Positions 44,191-52,277 of a DNA stretch of 64,000 nucleotides are shown here, piece after piece. This DNA comes from Parvibaculum sp. (GTDB taxonomy: Bacteria > Pseudomonadota > Alphaproteobacteria > Parvibaculales > Parvibaculaceae), in contig NZ_JAUYUS010000052.1 of NCBI RefSeq assembly GCF_030694575.1, forward strand, positions 1-64,000. The letters are read 5' to 3'. Made by a program: the position numbers and the translations under genes. The notes beneath the pieces are model-generated. The model was not told the DNA's origin. It ran no database searches and worked only from the letters and a program-made list of their open reading frames with translations. Position 1 is the stretch's first letter, and every line of letters begins with the position of its first letter.

Positions 44191-44946
44191 CTAACGGAAG
44201 GTGCCGGAGAGCGGCGCGAATAGATCGCCATCAACGGCTGCGGATTCGCCCTGCAATTTGCCGCCCGAACCGACGAACAGATGCTGTTCCGAAGGCCGCT
44301 TCGGATCGCTCGACGAGCCGATTTCGGCACGCATTTCATGCCCGCCGAGCGGAAAGAAGAGCGACTTTCCTGACGCGAATGACGCTCGCGCGGTCATTCT
44401 CTGGACGACTTTTCTGTCGTCTGCGGCGACCAGATCGATACGCGGCAGCAATGTAGTGAGATAGACAAGGGTCTCCTCGGGAAGCGGTTCCTCGCCTTTC
44501 AGACACGCCACATAACGCGTCGGTCCGGCATGATAGGCGGCGAAAAGTCCCGGAAAGCCGAAGCGGTCGCGCATCTCGCGGAGATAGGCGGTGCCCGCCA
44601 GAATATTGTCGCGAGGATCATGCGGATCGGGCCCGAGCCCGTGGCGCGCACGCAGTTCGGCATAGGTCGCGGGCATCAGCTGCATCAGGCCCATCGCGCC
44701 TGCGGGCGAGGTGATCGGCGCACCGTCCAGCACGGTCCGGCCACCGCTTTCCGCCTCGATGACGGCCTCGATCCAGTCCACCGGAATGCCGAAACGCCGC
44801 GCGGCTTCGACGATGAGGGGCCGCCATTGCGCCATGTCCCCTGCTTCCGGCTCGACCGCCATGCTCACCGTGAGGAGCGGTGAAAGGTCATGTTCAGGCT
44901 CGGCGTTGCGGATCGCATGCGCGAGAACCAGCGTCAGAATATCCAT
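44191..44946 (-). CDS. Lytic transglycosylase (VirB1-like)
   Basis: A 251-residue SLT-type transglycosylase that would open peptidoglycan for the mating channel. The catalytic glutamate is in AVIEAESGGR, followed by AMGLMQLMPATY and the later NILAGTAYLREM. The start is inside the end of the traF gene by 13 bases. The C-terminal 50 residues are unassigned. Confidence 0.9.
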   Translation of the reverse strand: MDILTLVLAHAIRNAEPEHDLSPLLTVSMAVEPEAGDMAQWRPLIVEAARRFGIPVDWIEAVIEAESGGRTVLDGAPITSPAGAMGLMQLMPATYAELRARHGLGPDPHDPRDNILAGTAYLREMRDRFGFPGLFAAYHAGPTRYVACLKGEEPLPEETLVYLTTLLPRIDLVAADDRKVVQRMTARASFASGKSLFFPLGGHEMRAEIGSSSDPKRPSEQHLFVGSGGKLQGESAAVDGDLFAPLSGTFR

Positions 44947-45512
44947 AGCGGCACCAGCCTGCCGATGACGAGCCGCCGCTCAACCGGCCCGAAATACCGC
45001 CCGTCGAAGGAGACGGGTTCGCCTTCGGCGAGAAGAAAAACGTGATAGCCGCCCAACCGCTCGCAGCCCTGCCAGCGCGACATCGGGCGGCCCGCGCCGT
45101 CTTGCTCTAGCCGCCGCGCCGTGTGCCGTCCGTTGATATAGAGATCGTTGCCCATCATGCAGACCGTGTCGAAACGGGAGGCGACAACGCGCTTGATCAG
45201 CAAGGCGTCCCGCGCGAGGTAGTGCCGTTCGTCGGCAAGCTGCCGCACTTCATCGGGCAATCGCGCCAGCACCAGATCGCCCCGAACGAAATCCTGCGAG
45301 AGACGCAGATAGAGCCCGCGCGGCGCGCTGGCGCTCGCGTTCCAGACGAGACGCGGCAGCGGTTCGAAGAGCGCCGTTGCGCCGATCAGGCCGACGCCGA
45401 ACACCGTCCAGAGAAGAAGACGCCTGCGGCGGCGCGGATGTTTCGGGCCGCGCGGAGACCGCATGGGAATCAGCGCGCCGCTCTCGGCGATGAGGGAGAG
45501 CCGCTCATTCAT
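44934..45512 (-). CDS. traF: Conjugal transfer peptidase TraF (S26 family)
   Basis: A 192-residue signal-peptidase-like protein that trims and cyclises the TrbC pilin in related systems. A membrane segment (LLLWTVFGVGLIGATALF) precedes the active serine in SASAPRGLYLR; the general-base lysine lies in LIKRVVA. The start at 45512 lies within the end of the upstream excisionase gene by 8 bases, so they are co-transcribed. Confidence 0.9.
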   Translation of the reverse strand: MNERLSLIAESGALIPMRSPRGPKHPRRRRRLLLWTVFGVGLIGATALFEPLPRLVWNASASAPRGLYLRLSQDFVRGDLVLARLPDEVRQLADERHYLARDALLIKRVVASRFDTVCMMGNDLYINGRHTARRLEQDGAGRPMSRWQGCERLGGYHVFLLAEGEPVSFDGRYFGPVERRLVIGRLVPLWIF

Positions 45513-45732
45513 CGGAGGTCGAGCGCTTTGCCCGCTCCCGCGACCAGGCGTCGAGATCGTCGATGTGATAGCGCACATAACGGCCATGCTTGCGGTATTC
45601 CGGGCCGCCGCCGACGACGCGCATCTTTTCCAGCGTGCGCTCGGAGAGGCCGACATAGTGCGCGGCCTGCGGCGTGTTGAGAAAGGGGCTGCCCTTCTTG
45701 GCGTTCGCAGCCCGGGTCGCGTCGTCATCCAT
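45505..45732 (-). CDS. RdfS-like excisionase (MerR/HTH_17 family)
   Basis: A 75-residue protein with a MerR-like winged HTH (LNTPQAAHYVGLSERTLEKM and YRKHGRYVRYHIDDLDAW). In ICEMlSym the recombination directionality factor RdfS is a small HTH protein encoded just before traF, the same position as here. It would therefore promote excision. ATG at 45732 with GAGGTG upstream. No integrase partner is seen in the window. Confidence 0.78.
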   Translation of the reverse strand: MDDDATRAANAKKGSPFLNTPQAAHYVGLSERTLEKMRVVGGGPEYRKHGRYVRYHIDDLDAWSRERAKRSTSDE

Positions 45733-45913
45733 GAGGCACCTCGCATGTGATCCACGCGCGAATCGCGCAAGGACGCCCCACCACGGCAAGGATCGGGAAA
45801 AGAGGTCCGGTGACCGAGCGGCGAATATCCGGCCACGTCGTTTCGCCAGCGCAACAGATCGCAGAAGGGCAAAGCCTCCGCGCCCGGAGGGACGCGGAGG
45901 CGAGGCGTGACCG

Positions 45914-46237
45914 TCAGTCGACGGGATTCCAGATCAGCGCGAAGGTCTCATCGTCGTCCTGACCGGCGGCGCGGCCGAGATTGGCGTAGAGCCGGCGCGG
46001 CCCGAATTCCGGGGCGGCGAGGCTGAGGCTCACATAGTCCCGGCCCGAAGTTTCGCCGGTACGCGTCCAGCCCGCGCCGATCTCGACGCCCTGTGTGAGG
46101 ACCCGGAAGTCCGGCTGTGCCTCGGCGCTTTTCGCCGCATTGGGCACGATATCGATCTCGACGCGGATGGTCAGCGTCTTCAACTGGCCCTTGTAGCCGC
46201 CGCTCGACTGCTTGGTGACATATCCGATCGCAGGCAT
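45914..46237 (-). CDS. DUF736 family protein (second copy)
   Basis: A 107-residue DUF736 protein (MPAIGYVTKQSSGGYKGQL; VEIGAGWTRTGETSGRDYVS). It shares the family with the gene at 21153 but is clearly diverged. The start has AAGGAGA. A structured non-coding region and a hairpin (CGAGGGG/CCCCTCG, 46261-46280) lie directly upstream of the start. Confidence 0.85.
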   Translation of the reverse strand: MPAIGYVTKQSSGGYKGQLKTLTIRVEIDIVPNAAKSAEAQPDFRVLTQGVEIGAGWTRTGETSGRDYVSLSLAAPEFGPRRLYANLGRAAGQDDDETFALIWNPVD

Positions 46238-46260
46238 GGTCTTTCTCCTTCGATGAACGC

Positions 46261-46280
46261 CGAGGGGTCCATTCCCCTCG
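46261..46280. promoter_or_regulatory. Leader hairpin before DUF736 gene
   Basis: CGAGGGG (46261-46267), loop TCCATT, CCCCTCG (46274-46280). It sits 24-43 bases ahead of the start codon at 46237 on the minus strand and could form in the 5' leader. Confidence 0.5.
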
Positions 46281-46294
46281 CGATGGCGAACCCC

Positions 46295-46451
46295 GATGGG
46301 CGCGGCAGCCGCCCGCCGAACCGGAGGCCGGAGCGCAAGCGAAGGACCCGAGCGGCGGGCTTTATTGAAGCGAAGCGACCGCGAGGAGCGCGCGACAGCG
46401 CGCGGGGAAAAAAGCCCGGCGCGACGGTTTCGGGCGGGCGGCAGCGCCCAT
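46295..46451. ncRNA. Structured non-coding element A
   Basis: Terminal helix formed by ATGGGCGC (46296-46303) with GCGCCCAT (46444-46451), extended by GCCGCCCG (46308-46315) with CGGGCGGC (46435-46442), separated by a small internal loop. Inner GC hairpins include CGCGC/GCGCG around GACA. It resembles element B at 50285-50422, including a shared run near GGAGGCCGGAGCG.. and GGACCCG. It lies between the ParB-like gene and the DUF736 start on the minus strand. Either strand could be the functional one. Confidence 0.5.
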
Positions 46452-46877
46452 AGGTCTCGCGGCTCAAGCGAGGAAATGGCCCCTTGACGCCTTACCGAAG
46501 GGGGAAAGAGCCCATGCAATCCATGCGCACCAAGCCTCTTGAGGCGGACGGGCCGTATGATGAAGGCCGGAGCGATAGATCGATTCAACACCGAGGCAAC
46601 ACGCCGACGGCACCGGAAAACGCTCACGCGGGGTGTGCGTATGACGCGGTAGATGCGTGGCGAAGGACGGGCAAACAGAGAGCCCCGACTCGCCACCGGA
46701 ATGCGGCCAAGCGCGCCCGCATCGTGTTCCCGCGTGCCGCTTGACGACACCGTAGCTGTCTCTGAAATCATGTCCACGATCGTGCCCCGTCGCGATACCG
46801 GAGCGCGGCAGGCGATGCACAACAAGCTGTTCGCTCATGAAAAAGAGCGGGCGGCGAAGAAGCCGCCCGCACAAGTC
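46452..46877. other. Intergenic region after element A
   Basis: No gene recognised. Open frames here, including one of 136 codons on the minus strand (46464-46874), lack a family and a convincing start. The region is the spacer between the ParB-like and DUF736 genes. Confidence 0.4.
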
Positions 46878-48608
46878 TCAGGTCTTCCCGAAATATCCCG
46901 CGACGCGATCCCACGCCTCGGCGGGCGGGAAAGCTCCGTCCTCGCGATAGGACCGGGCCGGGACATGCATCCAGCGCGGCAGCCATGTGCCGACCTTCGC
47001 GCGGCCATTCGCGCCCGCGAGACAATCGCGAATGATCTGCTTCTGCACCGACGCCTTCTCGGCGACATTCTGGTCGGCGACGCTTTTTCCGGCGATGTCG
47101 GCCAGCATGGCATTGATCGTGCCCCGGTCGCGCAGCAGCTCGAAGAAGGTCTCGTCCGGCTCCCAGACCGGGCCCATGTCGCGCTTCAGCACCACCGCCA
47201 GCGCCTCGACCGCCGCGCTCCCGACCTGCAATGTCTCGCCCATCACGGTGACAAGCACATTCATGATTTCCTCGTCGTTGAGCATCAGAAGCCTGGCGAA
47301 GAGGGCGACGGTTGCTGCGTCGTCGCCGTGCGGCGCGGTGAGGTTTTCGCGCTCTTCCGGCAGACCGAGCAAGGCCCGGATATTGGCCTGCCAGCCCCGG
47401 AAGGCACATTCGGCGACATTGGCCGCGAGGCTTTTCGCGATGGCGTCGGACGCCGCTTTCTGCGGCTCAGGCGTCACCTGCCAGAGCGCCGATCCGGCGA
47501 TGGCATGGGCGAGCATCAGCCGTAGCGCGATGCCGGGATGGTCCAGCAGTTCGGCACGGACGGCGGCATGGCGATGCAGTTCGATATAGTTGCGCATCGA
47601 TTTGGTCACCTCGGGCCGGGCGGCGCGAACCTCCGCCGCATCATCGCTCGCGCCCTCCTGTCTCGCCTTGCGGCGCGCCTCCGCGCGGGAGAGATAGCCC
47701 TCGTGGAAACCGACCTCGCCGCGGCCTGAGACCTCGACATAGACCTTGCCGCCCTTTTTCTTCGACACCTTCTCGTAGTCCCATGCGGGGAAGCGGACGC
47801 CGGGCTCCATGACGATGACCTCACTCCAGCCCGCCTCGCGCAGCGCGTCTGCCTTGGCCGCAATGGCCTCGCCCTGCTTGCGCCAGAAGAGGTCGGGATC
47901 GGCGAAATACCCTTCCTCGCCGAAAAGATCGGCGACGACCTCGCCTTCGTAAGTATCGAGCGGGAAGAGCGCCGCGCCGGTCGCAATCGACTGGCCGCCG
48001 AAGAGCCATTGCTTCAACCGATGGCCCGTCGGGCAGGCGCTCCGGTCGGTCTTCCAGAGTTTCCACCATTCCTTCTGCTTCGCCTGCGAGGCAAGCGTCA
48101 GATGGCGGATCGATGCGGCATCGATCTTCTCCGCCCGATAGGCTTCGCGGATCGGTGCGATCAGCGTGCCGAGCGCGAGACGGCGCTTCACCATCAACTC
48201 GGTAAGGCCGAAGGTCGCGGCGATGTCGGCGACGGATTTTCCCTCGCGGGTGAGCCGCGCGAAACACTCATACTGGCTCATCTCGTCGGGATCGAGACGG
48301 GCGATGTTCTCGATCAGCGAGGCTTCGAGCGCGGCCGCATCGTCGCCGGGCTCCATCACGGCGCAGGGCAAGGGTTCGACCTCACCCTGCTCTTCCTTCA
48401 CCGCCTTGGCCGAGAAATAACGCCGCCGTCCGGCGACGATTTCATAGGCATTCGCTTCCGTCTCGACGGGGCGTACGAGCAACGGCTGCAGGATGCCGCG
48501 CGCCCGGATCGAGGGCAGGATGTCGTCGATATCGGGCGGGCGTTTGCCATGCCGCATATTGATCGCGGCGGGGCGCAGTTCATCGATCGGGATGTGACGC
48601 AGTTCCAT
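46878..48608 (-). CDS. ParB/RepB/Spo0J-family partition-like protein
   Basis: A 576-residue protein. The N-terminus shows ParB motifs: IPIDELRPAAINMRHG, IRARGILQPLLVRP, and YEIVAGRRRYFSA with the GxRR box; then LIENIARLDPDEMSQYECFARL and an HTH (VADIAATFGLTELMVKRRL). The C-terminal 350 residues are the poorly characterised extension common to ICE-type ParB-like proteins. No ParA partner is adjacent. AAAGGAG precedes the ATG at 48608. Confidence 0.88.
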   Translation of the reverse strand: MELRHIPIDELRPAAINMRHGKRPPDIDDILPSIRARGILQPLLVRPVETEANAYEIVAGRRRYFSAKAVKEEQGEVEPLPCAVMEPGDDAAALEASLIENIARLDPDEMSQYECFARLTREGKSVADIAATFGLTELMVKRRLALGTLIAPIREAYRAEKIDAASIRHLTLASQAKQKEWWKLWKTDRSACPTGHRLKQWLFGGQSIATGAALFPLDTYEGEVVADLFGEEGYFADPDLFWRKQGEAIAAKADALREAGWSEVIVMEPGVRFPAWDYEKVSKKKGGKVYVEVSGRGEVGFHEGYLSRAEARRKARQEGASDDAAEVRAARPEVTKSMRNYIELHRHAAVRAELLDHPGIALRLMLAHAIAGSALWQVTPEPQKAASDAIAKSLAANVAECAFRGWQANIRALLGLPEERENLTAPHGDDAATVALFARLLMLNDEEIMNVLVTVMGETLQVGSAAVEALAVVLKRDMGPVWEPDETFFELLRDRGTINAMLADIAGKSVADQNVAEKASVQKQIIRDCLAGANGRAKVGTWLPRWMHVPARSYREDGAFPPAEAWDRVAGYFGKT

Positions 48609-49098
48609 GGGTCTCTCCTTTCGGGTGCTCTTGGGTGGGGCTCGGGCTCTCCGCCGTTTCATGGGGCAGAGAGAAGTTCGACCAGTCGGCGAGCGCGTAA
48701 GTGCCGCCGTCCGCATCGATATGAAGGCCGGGCGTGCCGGGCGCGGCGCCTTCGGTGTCGTAGTCATGGACATGGACGATTGCGCGTCCGCCCTCGATCT
48801 CGACCTGCTGCACGGTGCCGCCGGAAACCGTAACGGTCACGGCGACCGGCTCGCCGCGCTCCGAAAAGCGCGGCGGCACGGGAAGCGAGGAGGCAAACTC
48901 CCGCCACGGATCAGCGTCGTCGCCTTCGGCAACCGCATCAATGAAGGTCGGGCCGCAATCATCAAGCGGTTTCCAGCCGTCGCTCTCATTGGCCGCGACG
49001 ATGGCCTTCTCCAGCGCCGCGTCGAACGTCTCGGCCTCGACCGTCACGGTGTTGGCGTAATAGGCGGCAAAGCCGCATTGCACGGTCCATTTCTTCAT
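48580..49098 (-). CDS. Hypothetical protein of the ICE core
   Basis: A 172-residue protein with an N-terminal block MKKWTVQCGFAAYYANTVTV and a C-terminal acidic, glycine-rich region (VHVHDYDTEGAAPG). It overlaps the ParB-like gene by 29 bases. I do not recognise a family beyond its typical presence next to ParB in related elements. Confidence 0.65.
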   Translation of the reverse strand: MKKWTVQCGFAAYYANTVTVEAETFDAALEKAIVAANESDGWKPLDDCGPTFIDAVAEGDDADPWREFASSLPVPPRFSERGEPVAVTVTVSGGTVQQVEIEGGRAIVHVHDYDTEGAAPGTPGLHIDADGGTYALADWSNFSLPHETAESPSPTQEHPKGETHGTASHPDR

Positions 49099-49110
49099 GG
49101 GGCGTCTCCT

Positions 49111-49308
49111 TCAGAACAGGCTCAGCTGGTTGCGCGCGTCCTCGTCGAAGAGGCCGATGTTCAGGGGCTTCTGGGCCTTGCGCGGGCGCAGCGGCGCGGC
49201 CATGAAGGCGGCCAGCCGGTCGCACTCCCGGATCGGTGCGACACCCGGCATGAGGCACTGCTCGCCTTCGGGCGTCGTTTCCACATCGAGAGGCGGGTGC
49301 CCGCTCAT
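49111..49308 (-). CDS. Small hypothetical protein next to ardC
   Basis: A 65-residue protein starting at the ATG at 49308 that overlaps the ArdC stop by 4 bases. No domain recognised; its N-terminus MSGHPPLDVETTPEGEQ and C-terminus FDEDARNQLSLF are not diagnostic. Translational coupling to ardC supports it as a real gene. Confidence 0.6.
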   Translation of the reverse strand: MSGHPPLDVETTPEGEQCLMPGVAPIRECDRLAAFMAAPLRPRKAQKPLNIGLFDEDARNQLSLF

Positions 49309-50240
49309 GCCGCCCTCCCCTCGCCCGGCTCTATGCCCTCCGCGCGGAACGCCAGCAGGAAATCTGCTGCCTTGGAGGCGAGGCTCGCGGCGCGGAAGAT
49401 GGCGCGGTCGTCGTCGCGCAAGAGGTCGAGCCATGAGGCGATGTAATCAGCATGTCGCACGGTCGGCACGATGCCGAGCGCGGCGCAGACAAAGGCGCTT
49501 GCCATTTCGGCGACGAGTTCCTCCGCCGCATAGGCGCGCGAGCCGAAGCGCCCGGAAAGATCGCGCGCCAGCCGCGAGGGGTGACCTGTCCAGTGGCCGA
49601 GTTCGTGGAAACAGGTGCGGTAATAATTGACCGGCTCGTGAAAGGCCGCTTGCGGCGGCACCTCGATGCAGTCGAGGCTCGGCATATAAAAGGCCATCGC
49701 GCCGCCGACATGAAATGCCGCCCCGGTCGCCGTGATCAGCGCCTCGGCGGCGGGCACGGTCTCGCTCTCCGGCAGTATGGCGGGCGGTGCAAGCAGGTCG
49801 TCCGGCAGGCCGTCGCATTGCGCGACATTGAAGACGGTGAAGCGCTTGAGGAAGGGGATGCTCCGGGCCTCGTCGCCGTCCGCCGCCGCGCGTTCGCGCT
49901 CCGCCTTCGGCGTGAAGCGGTCGGCATAAACGAGGGTCACGCCCTTCTCGCCCTTGCGGACATGCCCGCCGAGCGAGAGTGCCTGCCGGAAGGTAAGCCA
50001 GTTCTGGACGGTAAAGCCTCGCTCGATGACGGCGCTCCAGAGGATCAGGATATTGATCCCCGAATAGGCGTTCGCCGTCGCCGCATTGCGCGGCAAACCG
50101 AGCCCGGCCTTGGCCCCGTCCCAGGGTTGCACCCAAGGCACCCGGCCCGCTTCCAGTTCCGCGACGATCTTTGCCGTCACATCGGCATAAAGCTGCGGCC
50201 CCGCCTGCCTCCCGGCCTGACGATTATGTTCTCCGCGCAT
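49305..50240 (-). CDS. ardC: ArdC-like antirestriction protein
   Basis: A 311-residue protein with the ArdC/DUF1738 single-strand-DNA-binding N-terminus (QLYADVTAKIVAELEAG; VPWVQPWDG) and a zincin-like C-terminal part with FHELGHWTGH. Such proteins protect incoming DNA from host restriction or nucleases, useful to a transferring element. A structured element (B) lies 45 bases upstream of its start codon. Confidence 0.88.
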   Translation of the reverse strand: MRGEHNRQAGRQAGPQLYADVTAKIVAELEAGRVPWVQPWDGAKAGLGLPRNAATANAYSGINILILWSAVIERGFTVQNWLTFRQALSLGGHVRKGEKGVTLVYADRFTPKAERERAAADGDEARSIPFLKRFTVFNVAQCDGLPDDLLAPPAILPESETVPAAEALITATGAAFHVGGAMAFYMPSLDCIEVPPQAAFHEPVNYYRTCFHELGHWTGHPSRLARDLSGRFGSRAYAAEELVAEMASAFVCAALGIVPTVRHADYIASWLDLLRDDDRAIFRAASLASKAADFLLAFRAEGIEPGEGRAA

Positions 50241-50284
50241 CGGCCAGCTCCCGTCAAATCCCGCCGCGTCTCTCCCGGAAGCGG

Positions 50285-50422
50285 GATGGGCGGCGAAAAG
50301 CGACCGGAAGGCCCGCCGTCAGAGGCGGGACGCACCGAAGGCCGGAACGGAGTGGAGGACCCGGAGCGCAAGCGGAGGGTTGCGGCCTGCCGCGGCGGGC
50401 CTAGAAGGGAGCGCCGCCCATC
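50285..50422. ncRNA. Structured non-coding element B
   Basis: Terminal helix GATGGGCGGCG (50285-50295) with CGCCGCCCATC (50412-50422), 11 perfect pairs; second stem AGGCCCGCCG (50309-50318) with CGGCGGGCCT (50393-50402), 10 perfect pairs. The inner part carries AGGCCGGAACGGAG and GGACCCGGAGCGCAAGCGG, similar to element A. It is upstream of ardC on the minus strand, between ardC and an XRE gene, and contains no plausible gene. Confidence 0.55.
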
Positions 50423-50476
50423 ACGCGTGACGGGGAGACGCTTCAAAGAAAGACGCCGCGCGAGAGCGCGGCGACC

Positions 50477-50719
50477 TTAGCCCTTGGGCTTGTAAAGTTC
50501 CTTGAGAACGTCACCGGGATCATCACCAAGCGCCTGCACGACGTCGACGAATTCGATGATATCGAGACGGCGTTCGCCGCCTTCATATTTGGCGACAAAG
50601 GACTGGGTGCGCTTGAGCCGCGCGGCGACATCCGCCTGCGTCAGGCCCTTCGCCTTGCGAAGCTTGATCAGCAGCGCCAGCAGCTTTCGTTGACGCGGCG
50701 TGCGAAGGGTCTTGGACAT
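50477..50719 (-). CDS. XRE-family HTH regulator
   Basis: An 80-residue Cro/CI-like protein; the helix-turn-helix is KGLTQADVAARLKRTQSFVA. It lies just upstream of element B and ardC on the same strand. A repressor of the ParB/ArdC gene run is a reasonable guess; no operator is identified. Confidence 0.8.
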   Translation of the reverse strand: MSKTLRTPRQRKLLALLIKLRKAKGLTQADVAARLKRTQSFVAKYEGGERRLDIIEFVDVVQALGDDPGDVLKELYKPKG

Positions 50720-50866
50720 TCGGCCGGACCGGCTGGAAGCGAAACGGTCCGATCAAATAATCCCAGTTTCGGATTATCCCATTTTAGGATATTTTGATGC
50801 GGTGCGAACTTGACTGATGGGACGAGATCGCCCTTCGCCACATCCGAAAAACAAGGTGATCGAGTC

Positions 50867-51085
50867 TCAGCCCGATCTGTCCGGACGCAGGAGATCGAGA
50901 TGACTGACACCCAACGCGGTCGCGAGTTCATAAAGCGTCACGACGGTTGGATTGCGGCGGCCTTGTTCGAGCCCGCTGATGTATTGCTGGCTGAAACCGG
51001 AAATCTCGGCGAACTGCTCCTGGGTCAGACCCTTTTTGAGCCTGATTCGCCTGACATTGCCGCCGACCGTCTTGCGCATATCCAT
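50867..51085 (-). CDS. qseC: XRE-family HTH regulator, QseC-like
   Basis: A 72-residue protein with HTH KGLTQEQFAEISGFSQQYIS. It is divergent from a DUF2285 gene (51172) across an 86-base promoter region. In ICEMlSym the equivalent pair is qseC and qseM, where QseC represses or activates the antiactivator gene from operators between them. Symbol given by position and family, not by full comparison. Confidence 0.75.
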   Translation of the reverse strand: MDMRKTVGGNVRRIRLKKGLTQEQFAEISGFSQQYISGLEQGRRNPTVVTLYELATALGVSHLDLLRPDRSG

Positions 51086-51102
51086 GCGCCAAGGTCAGCG
51101 GA

Positions 51103-51147
51103 TTACATACTTTAAGTTTATCAACTATAATATGTTATCTGGTAACA
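51103..51147 (+). promoter_or_regulatory. qseM-like promoter and operator
   Basis: A near-perfect promoter: TTACAT (51103-51108), 17 bases, TATAAT (51126-51131). Immediately after the -10 box is the inverted repeat TGTTA (51133-51137), TCTGG, TAACA (51143-51147), which is a likely operator for the divergent QseC-like protein. GGAG then precedes the ATG at 51172. Confidence 0.7.
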
Positions 51148-51171
51148 ACGGAACAATGAGCGGAGCGGGAC

Positions 51172-51447
51172 ATGTCCAAACCGGAACTCAATCCCGAGAT
51201 CGCCGACGATGTCCCCTGGTCGGAGACCATCACCGACTATGACGAGCGTCATCTGATCGTCTATCTGCGATTGCTCGACGCGGTCGCGGCTGGAGCGTCG
51301 GATGAGGCGATGTCGAGGACCGTTCTGGGCATCGACCCCACGCGTGAGGCCGAAAGGGCACGCAACGCGTTGGCAAGCCATTTACGCCGCGCCAGATGGA
51401 TGTCGGAAAAAGGCTACCGTCATCTCCTCAATGCCGGCGCGCACTGA
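51172..51447 (+). CDS. qseM: DUF2285 antiactivator, QseM-like
   Basis: A 91-residue DUF2285 protein, the size and family of QseM, which blocks FseA and TraR activation in ICEMlSym. The C-terminal half (ARNALASHLRRARWMSEKGY) is related to the DNA-binding part of FseA-like proteins, consistent with competitive inhibition. It converges with the FseA-like gene, their stops being 6 bases apart. Confidence 0.75.
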   Translation: MSKPELNPEIADDVPWSETITDYDERHLIVYLRLLDAVAAGASDEAMSRTVLGIDPTREAERARNALASHLRRARWMSEKGYRHLLNAGAH

Positions 51448-51453
51448 GTTCCT

Positions 51454-52239
51454 TCACCGCAGCAATTTCAGATAGCCGCCATTCATGAGGTCACGGCCAC
51501 GCCTGATGGCGCGGCGCACTTGGTCGCAGAGATGGTTCCGCGGATCGCGCCAGTCCGCCTCGACACGCTCCGCACCGAACAGCGCAATCGCGACCTCGCG
51601 CTGGGATGCTCCAGCGAGATAGCCGTCCAGCGCCTGCAGAACTCGGGAGAGGCGTCGAGCGCCAAGGTCCGGCGGATAAAATTTCGTTCGTAGCGTCTCG
51701 GTGCACACAAGGTCGTTCAGCCGCCTGAAGCCGCGCCATCTTGTCTCCGAATAGGGCGTCATGGGCAAGACGTTCGCAAGCACCTGCACCGGGCGCGTAA
51801 GGCATTCGCCAGTAACAGACAGTTGCAGGAACCGGCCCTGGTCGGCGCACAGAAGATGTTGAATGTCTTCTCCGGGGATGAGGACATTGCGGCATCGCAG
51901 GCGGCTTAAATTCAGAAACCGGCCCGACACGTGACCGACATTCTGGCTCGCAACGACCGGAAGAACACTCGGGCAGAACTCCGGCATCCAGAAAATATTC
52001 GCCTCGCGCGCGTCGCGATCGGGCGTTTCGAAAAGGAGCAAGCCCCATTCCCGTGCCTCGGACATTTGGTCGCCGGCGGACCAGGTCTCATCGGGCGGGC
52101 TGCCATCCGGCGGCCACGTCACGCCAAGATTTGCAGCCGCGCTCCTGTAGGCGCGATTGCGGCGCAAAAATTCCCACGCAAGCCCATGCGCCGATAAGGC
52201 CTGAAGCCACTCATATTGCTCTGTGTTTTGCCATTTCAT
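51454..52239 (-). CDS. fseA: FseA-like excision activator (DUF6499-DUF2285), single ORF
   Basis: A 261-residue protein with an N-terminal DUF6499 block (QYEWLQALSAHGLAWEFLRR) and a C-terminal DUF2285 (LQALDGYLAGASQREVAIAL and RRAIRRGRDLMNGGYLKLL). In M. loti R7A, FseA is made by programmed frameshifting of msi172 and msi171; here both parts are in one frame with no shift needed. It would activate the excisionase gene rdfS. The start is the ATG at 52239; longer frame rejected. Confidence 0.78.
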   Translation of the reverse strand: MKWQNTEQYEWLQALSAHGLAWEFLRRNRAYRSAAANLGVTWPPDGSPPDETWSAGDQMSEAREWGLLLFETPDRDAREANIFWMPEFCPSVLPVVASQNVGHVSGRFLNLSRLRCRNVLIPGEDIQHLLCADQGRFLQLSVTGECLTRPVQVLANVLPMTPYSETRWRGFRRLNDLVCTETLRTKFYPPDLGARRLSRVLQALDGYLAGASQREVAIALFGAERVEADWRDPRNHLCDQVRRAIRRGRDLMNGGYLKLLR

Positions 52240-52277
52240 GGGACCGGTTCGAAAAAGAGATAAGTCGCCGGAGCCTT

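Noticed and set aside
46464-46874. 136-codon minus-strand frame between ParB-like and DUF736 genes
   Set aside because: No family, no good ribosome binding site, and overlaps the start region of an extended shadow frame; treated as non-coding.
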